The translations under genes and the position numbers were made by a program. Shown one piece after another: positions 46,411 to 57,326 of a DNA stretch of 64,000 nt. The notes under the pieces were generated by a model. That model was not told where the DNA came from. It was given only the letters and a program-made list of their open reading frames with translations, and made no database searches. The stretch covers positions 1 to 64,000 of the forward strand of contig NZ_JYGT01000009.1 in the NCBI RefSeq assembly GCF_000960085.1, in the 5' to 3' direction. This stretch comes from Streptococcus infantis (GTDB lineage: Bacteria; Bacillota; Bacilli; Lactobacillales; Streptococcaceae). Numbering within the stretch: the first letter of the stretch is position 1; every line of letters begins with the position of its first letter.

Positions 46411-47151
46411 ATGGCTACTTATGAAACTTTTGCGGCTGTTTACGATGCAGTTATGGATGATAGTTTATATGACAAATGGACGGACTTTTCCCTCCGTCAT
46501 CTGCCTAAGACTAAGGAGAGAAAGAGACTCTTGGAATTGGCTTGTGGGACAGGGATCCAGTCTGTGCGCTTTTCTCAAGCTGGCTTTGATGTGACTGGGC
46601 TTGATTTGAGTGCGGATATGTTGAAGATTGCTGAGAAGAGAGCGGCTTCAGCCAAGCAAAAGATTGATTTTATTGAAGGCAATATGCTGGATTTGTCCAA
46701 GGCGGGGAAATACGATTTTGTGACTTGCTACTCGGACTCAATCTGTTACATGCAGGATGAGGTTGAAGTCGGGGATGTCTTTAAAGAAGTCTATAATGCC
46801 CTCAATGAAGATGGGGTCTTCATCTTTGATGTGCATTCGACCTACCAGACAGATGAAGTCTTCCCAGGTTATTCTTATCATGAAAATGCGGAAGATTTTG
46901 CCATGCTCTGGGATACCTATGAGGATGCAGCACCACATTCTATCGTGCATGAGTTGACTTTCTTTGTTAAGGAAGCAGACGGTTCCTTTAGTCGTCATGA
47001 TGAAGTCCATGAAGAGCGTACTTATGAGGTCTTGACTTATGATATTTTACTAGAACAGGCTGGATTCAAATCCTTCAAACTCTTTGCGGACTTTGAAGAC
47101 AAGGAACCAACAGAAACTAGCACTCGTTGGTTTTTCGTCGCGCAGAAATAG
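46411..47151 (+). CDS. SAM-dependent methyltransferase (YqeM-like)
   Basis: Class I methyltransferase of 246 residues with SAM motif I LLELACGTGIQS (~residue 45), motif II GLDLSADML and DFVTCYSDSICYM. Gram-positive relatives sit in the yqeH-yqeM cluster; substrate unknown. Start MATYETFAAVYD at 46411 is set by the family; the 25 nt before it contain no Shine-Dalgarno sequence, which is unusual here. Confidence 0.82.
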   Translation: MATYETFAAVYDAVMDDSLYDKWTDFSLRHLPKTKERKRLLELACGTGIQSVRFSQAGFDVTGLDLSADMLKIAEKRAASAKQKIDFIEGNMLDLSKAGKYDFVTCYSDSICYMQDEVEVGDVFKEVYNALNEDGVFIFDVHSTYQTDEVFPGYSYHENAEDFAMLWDTYEDAAPHSIVHELTFFVKEADGSFSRHDEVHEERTYEVLTYDILLEQAGFKSFKLFADFEDKEPTETSTRWFFVAQK

Positions 47152-47160
47152 GAGAATATC

Positions 47161-48258
47161 ATGACCATTACAGGTATTATAGCGGAGTTCAATCCTTTTC
47201 ATAATGGACACAAATACCTGCTGGAACAGGCTAAAGGGTTGAAAGTTGTGACCATGTCTGGGAATTTCATGCAACGAGGCGAGCCGGCTATCGTTGACAA
47301 GTGGATACGAGCCCAGATGGCGCTGGAAAATGGTGCTGATTTGGTCGTAGAATTACCCTTTTTAGTCAGTGTACAAGCAGCGGATTTCTTTGGTCAAGGT
47401 TCAGTAGATATCTTGGCTCGTTTGGGGATTGATACCCTTGCCTTTGGGACTGAAGAAGTTCTGGATTACCAGAAAATTGCTGATTTATACGCAGAACGTG
47501 GTCAAGAGATGGAATTCTTCATGGAAAACTTACCTGATTCTCTTTCTTACCCTCAGAAAACCCAAGCTATGTGGAAGGAGTTTGCAGGTCTTGATTTTTC
47601 TGGAGATACGCCCAATCATGTCCTTGCACTAGCATATGCTAAGGCGGTAGCAGGGCGAAAGATCAAACTGCATCCAATTCAACGTCAGGGAGCGGGTTAC
47701 CATTCTGTGGACAAGGATGTTGACTTTGCATCTGCAACAGCCCTCCGTCAGCATCAAACAGATCAGAATTTTCTAGAGCGTTTTATGCCTTCTGTTGAAC
47801 TTTTTGAAAATGCTAGTAAGGTGAGTTGGGAAGATTATTTTTCACTCTTACGCTATCAAATCTTGTCAAATCCTGACCTAACTAACATTTATCAGGTCAA
47901 TCAAGAAATGGCGGTGCGCATCAAGGATGCTATCAAGACAGCTCAGTCTGTGGAAGAATTAGTCGAGATAGTTGCTACCAAACGCTACACCAAAGCGCGT
48001 GTGCGACGCCTCTTGACCTATATCTTGGTACAAGCTAGAGAAAGTGACCTGCCAGAAGCCATTCATGTCCTTGGTTTTACCGAAAAAGGAAGACAACACC
48101 TTAAAACTCTTAAGGAGCAGGTTAATCTAGTTAGCCGAATCGGTAAAGAACCCTGGGATGCTATGACTCAAAAGGCAGACCAGATTTATCAACTGGGACA
48201 CCCTAGTGTCGTAGAACAAAATTTTGGCAGAGTGCCAATCAGAATCGAATCGAACTAA
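47161..48258 (+). CDS. tmcAL: tRNA(Met) cytidine acetate ligase TmcAL (YlbM)
   Basis: Protein of 365 residues with the nucleotidyltransferase motif [17 protein letters not shown] at the N terminus. In Bacillus the homolog uses acetate and ATP to form ac4C34 in elongator tRNA-Met. Lies 9 nt after the methyltransferase; same transcript likely. An elongator tRNA-Met candidate is present at 934. Confidence 0.88.
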   Translation: MTITGIIAEFNPFHNGHKYLLEQAKGLKVVTMSGNFMQRGEPAIVDKWIRAQMALENGADLVVELPFLVSVQAADFFGQGSVDILARLGIDTLAFGTEEVLDYQKIADLYAERGQEMEFFMENLPDSLSYPQKTQAMWKEFAGLDFSGDTPNHVLALAYAKAVAGRKIKLHPIQRQGAGYHSVDKDVDFASATALRQHQTDQNFLERFMPSVELFENASKVSWEDYFSLLRYQILSNPDLTNIYQVNQEMAVRIKDAIKTAQSVEELVEIVATKRYTKARVRRLLTYILVQARESDLPEAIHVLGFTEKGRQHLKTLKEQVNLVSRIGKEPWDAMTQKADQIYQLGHPSVVEQNFGRVPIRIESN

Positions 48259-48290
48259 GTCTACTGAAAGGTAGGCTTTTTTTAGTTTTT
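48255..48290 (+). terminator. Terminator after tmcAL
   Basis: Stem AGTCTAC / GTAGGCT with TGAAAG loop and a run of seven T residues. Confidence 0.8.
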
Positions 48291-48320
48291 TTCGAATAAC
48301 TAGATAGAAATGAAAAAATC

Positions 48321-48361
48321 TTGTACAAGTTCCTGACAATTTTTTTCTTTTCGTGTATAAT
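48321..48361 (+). promoter_or_regulatory. yefM-yoeB promoter and TGTACA operator
   Basis: Promoter CTGACA (48333-48338), 17-nt spacer, TATAAT (48356-48361). The palindrome TTGTACAA (48321-48328) just upstream contains TGTACA, the core motif known for YefM-YoeB autoregulation. No BOX element is inserted here, unlike the pneumococcal locus as I recall it. Confidence 0.8.
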
Positions 48362-48391
48362 AGTGGAAAAGAGGTAAAACGAGGTATGGTT

Positions 48392-48646
48392 ATGGAAGCA
48401 GTTCTTTATTCAACATTCCGAAATCATTTAAAAGACTACATGAAGAAGGTAAACGATGAGTTTGAACCTTTGACGGTGGTCAATAAAAATCCAGATGAAG
48501 ATATTGTAGTCCTATCAAAGAGCGAGTGGGATAGTATTCAAGAAACTTTGAGGATTGCTCAGAATAAGGAACTTTCTGATAAGGTCTTGCGAGGAATGTC
48601 CCAAGTTCGTGCAGGACGCACGCAGGTTCATGTGATTGAGGAGTGA
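48392..48646 (+). CDS. yefM: Antitoxin YefM (Phd/YefM family)
   Basis: Antitoxin of 84 residues: N-terminal DNA-binding Phd fold (MEAVLYSTFRNHLKDYM ... VVLSKSEWDSIQETL) and a C-terminal toxin-neutralising tail. Start 48392 has GAGG at proper distance; the ATG at 48386 is too close. Represses its own promoter, more strongly with YoeB bound. Confidence 0.92.
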   Translation: MEAVLYSTFRNHLKDYMKKVNDEFEPLTVVNKNPDEDIVVLSKSEWDSIQETLRIAQNKELSDKVLRGMSQVRAGRTQVHVIEE

Positions 48647-48649
48647 TGA

Positions 48650-48904
48650 ATGCTACTCAAGTTTACAGAAGATGCCTGGGCGGATTATTGCTACTGGCAA
48701 ACTCAGGACAAGAAAACATTAAAAAGAATCAACAAACTAATCAAGGATATTCAACGTGATCCATTTACAGGAATTGGGAAACCAGAGCCACTCAAATACG
48801 ATTACCAAGGAGCCTGGTCACGTCGCGTTGACGCTGAAAATCGCTTGATTTACATGATGGATGGAGATAGCATCGCTTTCTTATCCTTTAAAGATCATTA
48901 CTAA
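48650..48904 (+). CDS. yoeB: mRNA interferase toxin YoeB
   Basis: RelE-fold ribosome-dependent mRNase of 84 residues. Catalytic residues known for YoeB are in place: Glu in GKPEPLK, Arg in SRRVDAENRL and the C-terminal His-Tyr (DHY). Three nt after yefM. Appears intact. Confidence 0.93.
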   Translation: MLLKFTEDAWADYCYWQTQDKKTLKRINKLIKDIQRDPFTGIGKPEPLKYDYQGAWSRRVDAENRLIYMMDGDSIAFLSFKDHY

Positions 48905-48931
48905 GTCTACTGTGAGGTGGACTTTTTTCTT
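48903..48931 (+). terminator. Terminator after yoeB
   Basis: AAGTCTAC / GGTGGACTT-type stem with a T-run. The remainder of the gap to rny (49124) holds only the rny promoter. Confidence 0.75.
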
Positions 48932-49065
48932 ATTTTTTGCAAAAAAAAATTCTTTTATAAAATAGTTAGGTTTAAGAAGCTTATTTTACTAAGGAAAATG
49001 AAGATATTGCTCCTAAAAATAACTAAAACAACTTCCATTTAAGGTTTGTTAAAAATATTTTTTTG

Positions 49066-49074
49066 TGGTAAAAT
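49066..49074 (+). promoter_or_regulatory. Extended -10 promoter of rny
   Basis: TGGTAAAAT, 49 nt before the RNase Y start. Confidence 0.6.
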
Positions 49075-49123
49075 GTATAAGAATGCATGTCATTCGGATA
49101 AACAAATAAATTGAGGTAAAAAC

Positions 49124-50737
49124 ATGGAAATTATGGCGATTGTTATAGTTGTTTTTGCCGTCATCATTGGTTTAGTCATTGGATATGTCAGCATCTCAGT
49201 CAAGATGAAATCATCACAAGAGGCTGCAGAGTTGATGCTTTTAAATGCTGAACAAGAAGCAACTAATTTACGAGGACAAGCTGAGCGCGAAGCGGATTTA
49301 TTAATCAATGAAGCTAAAAGCGAAAGCAAATCCCTTAAAAAAGAAGCACTATTGGAGGCTAAAGAAGAAGCCAGAAAATACCGCGAAGAAGTGGACGCTG
49401 AATTTAAGTCGGAGCGTCAAGAACTCAAGCAAATCGAAAGTCGTTTGACGGAGAGAGCTACGAGCCTTGACCGTAAAGACGATAATTTGACGAACAAAGA
49501 AAAAACACTTGAACAAAAAGAACAAAGTATTTCTGATAGAGCAAAAAACCTTGATGCACGTGAAGAGCAACTAGAGGAAATTGAAAAGCAAAAGCAAGCT
49601 GAACTTGAGCGTGTCGGAAGTCTGACTCAGTCGGAGGCGAAAGATATTATCTTAGCCCAAACAGAAGAAGACTTGACTAAGGAAATTGCTAGCCGCATTC
49701 GTGAGGCAGAGCAAGAAGTCAAGGAACGTTCAGATAAGCTTGCTAAGGATATCTTGTCCCAAGCCATGCAGAGAATTGCTGGTGAGTATGTAGCTGAGTC
49801 TACAAACTCAACCGTTCATCTGCCTGATGATACTATGAAAGGTCGTATCATTGGTCGTGAAGGTCGCAATATCCGTACTTTTGAAAGTTTGACAGGGGTT
49901 GATGTCATCATTGATGATACGCCAGAAGTGGTAACCTTGTCAGGTTTTGATCCTATCCGCCGTGAGATTGCCCGTATGACGATGGAAACCTTACTTAAGG
50001 ATGGACGTATTCACCCAGCTCGTATCGAAGAGTTGGTTGAGAAAAACCGTCAAGAAATTGATAACCGTATTCGTGAATATGGTGAAGCTGCAGCCTACGA
50101 AATTGGGGCGCCGAACCTTCACCCTGACTTGATGAAGATCATGGGTCGCTTACAGTTCCGTACTTCATACGGACAAAATGTCTTGCGACACTCAATCGAA
50201 GTGGCTAAGTTAGCTGGTATCATGGCTAGCGAACTTGGTGAAAATGCGGCTCTTGCCCGTCGTGCAGGATTCCTTCACGATATTGGTAAAGCCATTGACC
50301 GTGAGGTAGAAGGCAGCCACGTTGAGATTGGTACAGAATTGGCTCGCAAGTATAAGGAACACCCAGTTGTGATCAATACTATTGCTAGCCACCACGGAGA
50401 TGTAGAACCTGAGAGTGTGATTGCAGTTATCGTTGCTGCAGCGGATGCCTTAAGTGCAGCCCGTCCAGGAGCTCGTAGCGAATCGCTTGAAAGCTACATC
50501 AAACGTCTCCATGATTTAGAGGAAATCGCGAATAGCTTTGAAGGTGTTCAAAATAGCTTTGCCCTTCAAGCAGGTCGTGAAATCCGCATCATGGTAAACC
50601 CAGGTCAAATCAAGGACGACAAGGTCACAATCTTGGCTCACAAAGTTCGTGAGAAAATTGAAAGTAATCTCGATTACCCAGGAAATATCAAGGTAACCGT
50701 GATTCGTGAACTTCGTGCAGTTGATTATGCAAAATAA
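49124..50737 (+). CDS. rny: Ribonuclease Y
   Basis: Endoribonuclease of 537 residues that starts mRNA turnover at the membrane. N-terminal helix (residues ~2-24), long coiled coil (~30-200), KH domain ([15 protein letters not shown]) and HD domain with metal ligands in [14 protein letters not shown] and [11 protein letters not shown], then ASHHGD. Normal family length. Confidence 0.95.
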   Translation: MEIMAIVIVVFAVIIGLVIGYVSISVKMKSSQEAAELMLLNAEQEATNLRGQAEREADLLINEAKSESKSLKKEALLEAKEEARKYREEVDAEFKSERQELKQIESRLTERATSLDRKDDNLTNKEKTLEQKEQSISDRAKNLDAREEQLEEIEKQKQAELERVGSLTQSEAKDIILAQTEEDLTKEIASRIREAEQEVKERSDKLAKDILSQAMQRIAGEYVAESTNSTVHLPDDTMKGRIIGREGRNIRTFESLTGVDVIIDDTPEVVTLSGFDPIRREIARMTMETLLKDGRIHPARIEELVEKNRQEIDNRIREYGEAAAYEIGAPNLHPDLMKIMGRLQFRTSYGQNVLRHSIEVAKLAGIMASELGENAALARRAGFLHDIGKAIDREVEGSHVEIGTELARKYKEHPVVINTIASHHGDVEPESVIAVIVAAADALSAARPGARSESLESYIKRLHDLEEIANSFEGVQNSFALQAGREIRIMVNPGQIKDDKVTILAHKVREKIESNLDYPGNIKVTVIRELRAVDYAK

Positions 50738-50744
50738 ATAAGAA

Positions 50745-50773
50745 AGAGCAGTTGAAAAATTACTGCTTTTTTG
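50745..50773 (+). terminator. Terminator after rny
   Basis: AGAGCAGT / ACTGCTTTTTT stem-loop directly after the rny stop codon. Confidence 0.8.
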
Positions 50774-50833
50774 TTACACTAGATAGAAAGATTGTAGTAA
50801 GCAGAAATGCCTTCACAAAGATAATTCTGATGA

Positions 50834-51499
<666 letters not shown>

Positions 51500-51523
51500 A
51501 CTATAGAAAACAGGTACAAACAA

Positions 51524-51838
51524 ATGATGCTTAAACCCTCTATTGATACCTTACTTGACAAGGTACCATCAAAATATTCACTCGTAATCTTGTTAGCAAA
51601 ACGTGCTCACGAATTAGAAGCTGGAGCAACTCCAACACAAGAATTCAAATCTGAAAAATCTACACTTCGTGCCTTGGAAGAAATTGAATCTGGGAATGTA
51701 ACCATCCACCCAGATCCAGAAGGAAAACGCGAAGCTGTTCGTCGTCGTATCGAAGAAGAAAGACGATTGAGAGAAGAAGAAGAAAAGAAAATCAAAGAGC
51801 AAATTGCGAAAGAAAAAGAAGAAGGTGAAAAAATTTAA
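51524..51838 (+). CDS. rpoZ: RNA polymerase omega subunit
   Basis: Protein of 104 residues. Core omega motifs [26 protein letters not shown] and [13 protein letters not shown] are present, followed by a long charged Glu/Lys/Arg tail ([13 protein letters not shown]). Helps assemble RNA polymerase by holding beta-prime. Two adjacent ATGs (51524, 51527) are possible starts. Confidence 0.93.
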   Translation: MMLKPSIDTLLDKVPSKYSLVILLAKRAHELEAGATPTQEFKSEKSTLRALEEIESGNVTIHPDPEGKREAVRRRIEEERRLREEEEKKIKEQIAKEKEEGEKI

Positions 51839-51922
51839 GGTTGGGGGGACTCAATCTTATTTTTTCTATTGCAAGAATACTCAATCAATTGAAACGATTT
51901 AAGAAGAGAAGGAGGTGAGGAT

Positions 51923-54319
51923 ATGGCTATTGCAAAAATCATTGTAGATGTTCCTTTGATGCAGACAGACCAGCCCTATAGCTACAAGATTCCAGAGGAA
52001 TTTGAGGGGATGCTAGAAGTTGGTATGCGGGTTCATGTACCCTTTGGGAAGGCTAATCGCTTGATTCAGGGAATTGTTCTTGGAATTGAACAAGAAAATG
52101 ATGCGGAAGTGGCAGACGATGACTTGAAAGAGATTGCCGAAGTGCTGGACTTTTCTCCTGTCTTAACGGAGGAACAACTCTGGCTAGCTGAAGAACTACG
52201 TAAGTCAGTATTCTCTTATAAAATTTCCATTCTTAAAGCAATGCTTCCTGGGTTTTTGAACTCTAGCTATGATAAGATCCTCTATCCTCTGGAAGGCTTG
52301 AGTCAAGAAGACAGACATCGTTTGTTTGGTTCGCAGGAGTCTCTAGCATTTTCATCTCTAGACTTAGAAAAGCAGGCTGAGATGATGCGGTTGACTCGAA
52401 AAGGTCTTTTAAAACTAGAGTACCAGGCTGTGGATCAGAAGAAAGTTAAGACGCAGTCTTGGGTTGAAGTGAATCGTGACAAATTAGAAAAACTAGAAAT
52501 CTCAAACCGTGCCAAGAAGAAATTGGAACTGCAAGATTATTTATTAGCACATCCTGAAACAGTTCCTCTGGCTGATTTGTTAGAACATTACTCACGCGAA
52601 CAAGTTAACTTCTTTGTGGAACATGGTGCTGTTACCATCGTTCAAAAGGAAGTCCAACGCTCAGCTGCCTACTTTGAAGGAATTGAGTCGAATCAAGCCC
52701 TAGAGTTAAACCCAGAGCAAAAACAAGCCTGTGAGGCAGTTGTTGGAGCGATTGGTAAGCAGCAACCTCCCTTTCTACTTCAAGGAATTACAGGAAGTGG
52801 GAAAACCGAGGTTTACTTGCAGATTATCCAAGGTGCTTTGGATATGGGAAAAACAGCAATTGTTCTAGTTCCGGAAATCTCTCTGACACCTCAAATGACG
52901 GAGCGCTTTATTGCACGGTTTGGCGATAAAGTAGCCATTCTCCACTCTGGCTTGTCAAATGGTGAAAAGTATGATGAATGGCGCAAGGTGGAGCGTGGAG
53001 AAGCTCAGGTAGTCGTTGGGGCTCGCTCGGCTATTTTTGCACCTTTAAAAAATCTAGGGGTCATCATTATTGATGAAGAGCATGAGGCAAGTTACAAGCA
53101 AGACAGCAATCCTCGATACCATGCTAGAGATGTGGCTCTTTTACGAGCACAGTACAATCAAGCAGCATTAATCCTTGGTTCTGCAACGCCAAGTTTAGAA
53201 AGTCGTGCGCGTGCTGGTAAGGGTGTCTATCAACATCTACGTCTAACTCAACGTGCCAATCCTTTAGCAAGCATTCCTGAGGTTCAACTGATTGACTTCC
53301 GTGATTACATCGGGCAGAATGAAACGTCAAACTTTACACCTCCTCTGATTGAGGCAATTAAAGATCGACTGGATAAAAAAGAGCAGGTTGTTCTCATGCT
53401 CAATCGTCGTGGTTATTCTAGCTTTGTCATGTGCCGAGAATGTGGGACCGTGGATACCTGTCCTAACTGCGATATTTCCTTGACGCTGCATATGGATACT
53501 AAGACTATGAACTGTCATTATTGTGGTTTTTCTAAGGAAATCCCCCATGTCTGTCCAAACTGTCAGAGTCGTAGTATTCGATACTATGGAACAGGAACTC
53601 AAAAGGCCTACGATGAGCTAACAGAACTCTTTCCTCAGGCTCGCATTCTGCGAATGGATGTAGATACAACACGTAAAAAAGGCAGTCACCAAGCTCTACT
53701 TGAACAATTTGGCAATGGTGAAGCGGACATATTGTTAGGAACCCAGATGATTGCCAAGGGCTTGGATTTTCCAAATGTGACCTTGGTTGGTGTTCTCAAT
53801 GCGGATACTGCCTTGAACCTGCCTGATTTCCGTTCTTCTGAGAGGACCTTCCAACTCTTGACCCAGGTAGCAGGACGAGCAGGACGAGCTGAAAAGGCAG
53901 GTCAGGTCTTGATTCAGTCCTATAATCCACAACACTATGCAATTCGTTTTGCCAAGGATCAGGACTACGAAGGTTTCTATGCCTATGAAATGGGTATCAG
54001 ACGTCAGTTGGGTTACCCACCTTATTATTTCACTATTGGGATTACCTTATCTCATAAAAAAGAAGAAGAGGTTCTTAGACGTGCTTATCAAGTGATGGGT
54101 ATTTTGAGGTCTGGTTTGTCGGATGCTAGTATCATCCTTGGACCAACGCCTAAACCTATCGCTCGCACGCATAACCTCTATCATTATCAGATTTTAATCA
54201 AATATCGTTTAGAAGATGAGTTAGCCTCGACTCTTAATCAGGTCTTAGCCCTAACTCAAGAACGTGAAAATAGCGAACTTCGTCTCAGTATTGATCACGA
54301 ACCGCAGCAATTTTTGTAA
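51923..54319 (+). CDS. priA: Primosomal protein N', replication restart helicase
   Basis: Superfamily 2 helicase of 798 residues. N-terminal DNA-binding domain, then Walker A LLQGITGSGKTEVY, DEEH box IIIDEEHEAS, and the zinc-binding insertion with four Cys pairs (CREC, CPNC, CHYC, CPNC). Strong ribosome site AAGGAGGTGAGG. Restarts stalled forks. First of a run with fmt and rsmB. Confidence 0.95.
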   Translation: MAIAKIIVDVPLMQTDQPYSYKIPEEFEGMLEVGMRVHVPFGKANRLIQGIVLGIEQENDAEVADDDLKEIAEVLDFSPVLTEEQLWLAEELRKSVFSYKISILKAMLPGFLNSSYDKILYPLEGLSQEDRHRLFGSQESLAFSSLDLEKQAEMMRLTRKGLLKLEYQAVDQKKVKTQSWVEVNRDKLEKLEISNRAKKKLELQDYLLAHPETVPLADLLEHYSREQVNFFVEHGAVTIVQKEVQRSAAYFEGIESNQALELNPEQKQACEAVVGAIGKQQPPFLLQGITGSGKTEVYLQIIQGALDMGKTAIVLVPEISLTPQMTERFIARFGDKVAILHSGLSNGEKYDEWRKVERGEAQVVVGARSAIFAPLKNLGVIIIDEEHEASYKQDSNPRYHARDVALLRAQYNQAALILGSATPSLESRARAGKGVYQHLRLTQRANPLASIPEVQLIDFRDYIGQNETSNFTPPLIEAIKDRLDKKEQVVLMLNRRGYSSFVMCRECGTVDTCPNCDISLTLHMDTKTMNCHYCGFSKEIPHVCPNCQSRSIRYYGTGTQKAYDELTELFPQARILRMDVDTTRKKGSHQALLEQFGNGEADILLGTQMIAKGLDFPNVTLVGVLNADTALNLPDFRSSERTFQLLTQVAGRAGRAEKAGQVLIQSYNPQHYAIRFAKDQDYEGFYAYEMGIRRQLGYPPYYFTIGITLSHKKEEEVLRRAYQVMGILRSGLSDASIILGPTPKPIARTHNLYHYQILIKYRLEDELASTLNQVLALTQERENSELRLSIDHEPQQFL

Positions 54320-54331
54320 AAAGGAGAAAAG

Positions 54332-55267
54332 ATGACAAAACTAATCTTTATGGGAACGCCCGATTTTTCAGCGACCGTTTTGAAGGGACTTTTGTCAGAT
54401 GATCGCTATGAAATCGTGGCCGTCGTGACGCAGCCAGATCGCGCAGTCGGTCGTAAAAAAGTCATCCAAGAAACCCCAGTGAAACAAGCAGCTAAAGAAG
54501 CAGGGCTTCCTATCTACCAACCCGAAAAATTATCAGGTAGTCCAGAAATGGAAGCTATCATGAATTTGGGAGCTGATGGGATTGTGACTGCAGCTTTTGG
54601 ACAATTTCTCCCAAGTAAACTCCTTGATAGCATGGATTTTGCAGTCAATGTGCATGCTTCGCTCCTTCCTAAACACCGTGGTGGAGCTCCCATTCATTAT
54701 GCCTTGATTCAAGGAGATAAGGAAGCAGGTGTTACCATTATGGAAATGGTCAAGGAAATGGATGCAGGAGATATGATTTCTCGCCGTAGCATTCCCATTA
54801 CCGATGAGGACAATGTCGGAACCTTGTTTGAAAAATTGGCGATTGTTGGTCGTGATCTGCTTTTGGATACTCTTCCTGCTTATATAGCTGGTGAAATTCA
54901 GCCTCAACCACAAGATCCAAACCAGGTTACATTTTCTCCAAATATCAAACCTGAGGAAGAAAAGTTGGAATGGAACAAGACCAACCGTCAACTCTTTAAC
55001 CAAATCCGTGGGATGAATCCATGGCCTGTTGCTCATACTTTCCTCAAGGGAGATCGTTTTAAGATTTATGAAGCCCTGCCTGTAGAAGGGAAGGGTAATC
55101 CGGGTGAGATTCTCTCCATCGGTAAGAAGGAGTTGATCGTCGCAACAGCAGAAGGAGCTCTATCTCTCAAACAGGTTCAACCAGCAGGAAAACCTAAGAT
55201 GGACATTGCTTCCTTCCTTAACGGTGTGGGACGAACTTTAGCAGTAGGAGAACGATTTGGTGACTAA
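54332..55267 (+). CDS. fmt: Methionyl-tRNA formyltransferase
   Basis: Protein of 311 residues formylating initiator Met-tRNA. Motifs [23 protein letters not shown] and the catalytic [17 protein letters not shown]. The C-terminal tRNA-binding domain is complete. Overlaps the next gene by several bases. Confidence 0.95.
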   Translation: MTKLIFMGTPDFSATVLKGLLSDDRYEIVAVVTQPDRAVGRKKVIQETPVKQAAKEAGLPIYQPEKLSGSPEMEAIMNLGADGIVTAAFGQFLPSKLLDSMDFAVNVHASLLPKHRGGAPIHYALIQGDKEAGVTIMEMVKEMDAGDMISRRSIPITDEDNVGTLFEKLAIVGRDLLLDTLPAYIAGEIQPQPQDPNQVTFSPNIKPEEEKLEWNKTNRQLFNQIRGMNPWPVAHTFLKGDRFKIYEALPVEGKGNPGEILSIGKKELIVATAEGALSLKQVQPAGKPKMDIASFLNGVGRTLAVGERFGD

Positions 55268-56573
55268 AGTAGAAACGGCTAGAAGTGTAGCCTTGAATGT
55301 ACTTGAGGACGTTCTTGTCAATCAAGCCTACTCCAATATCGCCTTAAATAAACACCTTAAGGGAAGTCAACTGTCAGTAGCAGATAAGGGGTTGGTGACA
55401 GAACTTGTTTATGGGACCGTAGCTCGTAAACTAACTTTAGAATGGTATTTGTCTCACTTTATTGAGGATAGAGACAAGCTAGACAGCTGGCTCTATGTTT
55501 TGCTTCTCATGAGCGTCTATCAACTCCAATACTTGGATAAGCTTCCTGATCATGCAGTAGTCAATGAAGCCGTAGAAATTGCAAAATCTCGTAAGAAAGG
55601 CAGTGAAAAACTAGTCAATGCTATTCTGCGCCGTATTTTGCGTGAGGGTTTGCCAGATATCACCACTATCAAACGTAAAAATAAGCGTGATTCCATTGCT
55701 TACTCTCTTCCAGTTTGGTTGGTTTCTAAACTCAAGGAAGAGTATGGAGAAGCGCGAGCTCAAGCGATTTTTGAAAGTCTTTTAAAACGCAACAAAGCTA
55801 GTATTCGAGTGACAGATTTGAGCCGCAAAGAGGAAATTAAAACTTTACTTGATGCCAGTGATTCGATTCTGTCTGCTGCTGGTTTGGTCAAGGAGCAAGG
55901 GCATTTTGCTAGTCATGACTTATTTGCTGAAGGGGCTATTACCATCCAGGATGAGTCTAGTCAGTTGGTTGCGCCTACACTAGATTTACAAGGAGATGAG
56001 CAGGTTTTAGATGCCTGTGCGGCTCCTGGTGGCAAGACAGCCCATATGGCGTCTTATCTAACGACAGGTCAGGTAACAGCTCTGGATTTCTACGACCATA
56101 AACTCACTTTGATTCAAGAAAATGCTCAGCGTTTAGGTGTAGCAGATCGTGTGCAAACGCAAAAACTGGATGCTCGAAAAGTGCATGAGTTTTTTGGCAA
56201 GGATCAATTTGATAAGATTCTAGTCGATGCCCCTTGTTCAGGGATTGGACTTTTACGTCGGAAACCAGATATCAAATACAACAAAGACACTGCTGATTTC
56301 GCGTCATTACAGGAAATTCAGTTGGAAATATTAGGTAGTGTTTGTCAAACGCTACGTAAAGGTGGTATAATAACTTATAGTACCTGCACTATTGTCTCTG
56401 AAGAGAACTTTCAAGTTGTTCAAGCGTTTTTAGAAAGTCATCCAGAGTTCGAGCAGGTTAAACTAGAACACGAATGCAAGGATATCCTGAAAGATGGCTG
56501 CATCCTCATTACTCCAGATTTGTATGGAAGTGATGGATTCTTTATCAGCCAATTTCGCAAGATATCCGATTAG
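55260..56573 (+). CDS. rsmB: 16S rRNA m5C967 methyltransferase RsmB (Sun)
   Basis: Protein of about 437 residues: NusB-like N-terminal domain ([20 protein letters not shown]) and a methyltransferase domain with SAM motif [14 protein letters not shown] and the two catalytic cysteines (DAPCSG and STCT). Start is GTG 55260, with TTG 55257 as alternative; AGGAG lies at 55246-55250. Overlaps fmt. Confidence 0.92.
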   Translation: MTKVETARSVALNVLEDVLVNQAYSNIALNKHLKGSQLSVADKGLVTELVYGTVARKLTLEWYLSHFIEDRDKLDSWLYVLLLMSVYQLQYLDKLPDHAVVNEAVEIAKSRKKGSEKLVNAILRRILREGLPDITTIKRKNKRDSIAYSLPVWLVSKLKEEYGEARAQAIFESLLKRNKASIRVTDLSRKEEIKTLLDASDSILSAAGLVKEQGHFASHDLFAEGAITIQDESSQLVAPTLDLQGDEQVLDACAAPGGKTAHMASYLTTGQVTALDFYDHKLTLIQENAQRLGVADRVQTQKLDARKVHEFFGKDQFDKILVDAPCSGIGLLRRKPDIKYNKDTADFASLQEIQLEILGSVCQTLRKGGIITYSTCTIVSEENFQVVQAFLESHPEFEQVKLEHECKDILKDGCILITPDLYGSDGFFISQFRKISD

Positions 56574-56588
56574 GAAGGAACTGACACA

Positions 56589-57326
56589 ATGGAGATTTCA
56601 TTATTAACAGATGTGGGTCAGAAACGTACAAATAATCAAGACTATGTCAATCTTTTTGTCAACCGTGCCGGTCGCACGATGATTATCTTGGCTGACGGGA
56701 TGGGAGGACACCGCGCAGGTAATATTGCCAGTGAGATGGCAGTAACAGATTTGGGTGTTGCCTGGGTAGATACTCAGATTGATACCGTTAATGAAGTTCG
56801 TGAATGGTTTGCAGAACATCTAGAGATTGAAAATCAAAAGATTTACCAATTAGGTCGAGATGAAGCATACAAGGGAATGGGTACAACTCTAGAAGCCCTT
56901 GCAATCATAGATAATCAAGCTATCTATGCTCATATTGGCGATTCTCGTATCGGATTGGTTCGTGGTGAAGAATACCATCAATTAACGAGTGACCATTCTT
57001 TGGTGAATGAATTGCTCAAGGCAGGTCAATTAACACCTGAAGAAGCTGAAGCACATCCACAAAAGAATATCATCACCCAGTCTATCGGACAAAAAGATGA
57101 AATTCAACCGGATTTAGGAATTGTAAGCTTGGAACCAGGGGATTATATCGTTATGAACAGTGATGGTCTCACGAATATGATTTCAGGAAGTGAAATCTAT
57201 GACATCGTGACAAGTGATATTTCACTTGAAGACAAGGCGGCAACTTTAGTACGTTTTGCAAACAATGCCGGAGGGCTTGATAACATTACTGTTGCCTTGA
57301 TTGCGATTGAGGAGGAATCAGAATGA
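56589..57326 (+). CDS. phpP: PP2C-type Ser/Thr phosphatase PhpP
   Basis: PPM-family phosphatase of 245 residues with metal-binding aspartates in TNNQDY, ADGMGGH, GDSRIG and the C-terminal GLDNITV. Opposes the kinase StkP, whose gene overlaps its stop by 4 nt. Same pairing as in pneumococcus. Confidence 0.95.
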   Translation: MEISLLTDVGQKRTNNQDYVNLFVNRAGRTMIILADGMGGHRAGNIASEMAVTDLGVAWVDTQIDTVNEVREWFAEHLEIENQKIYQLGRDEAYKGMGTTLEALAIIDNQAIYAHIGDSRIGLVRGEEYHQLTSDHSLVNELLKAGQLTPEEAEAHPQKNIITQSIGQKDEIQPDLGIVSLEPGDYIVMNSDGLTNMISGSEIYDIVTSDISLEDKAATLVRFANNAGGLDNITVALIAIEEESE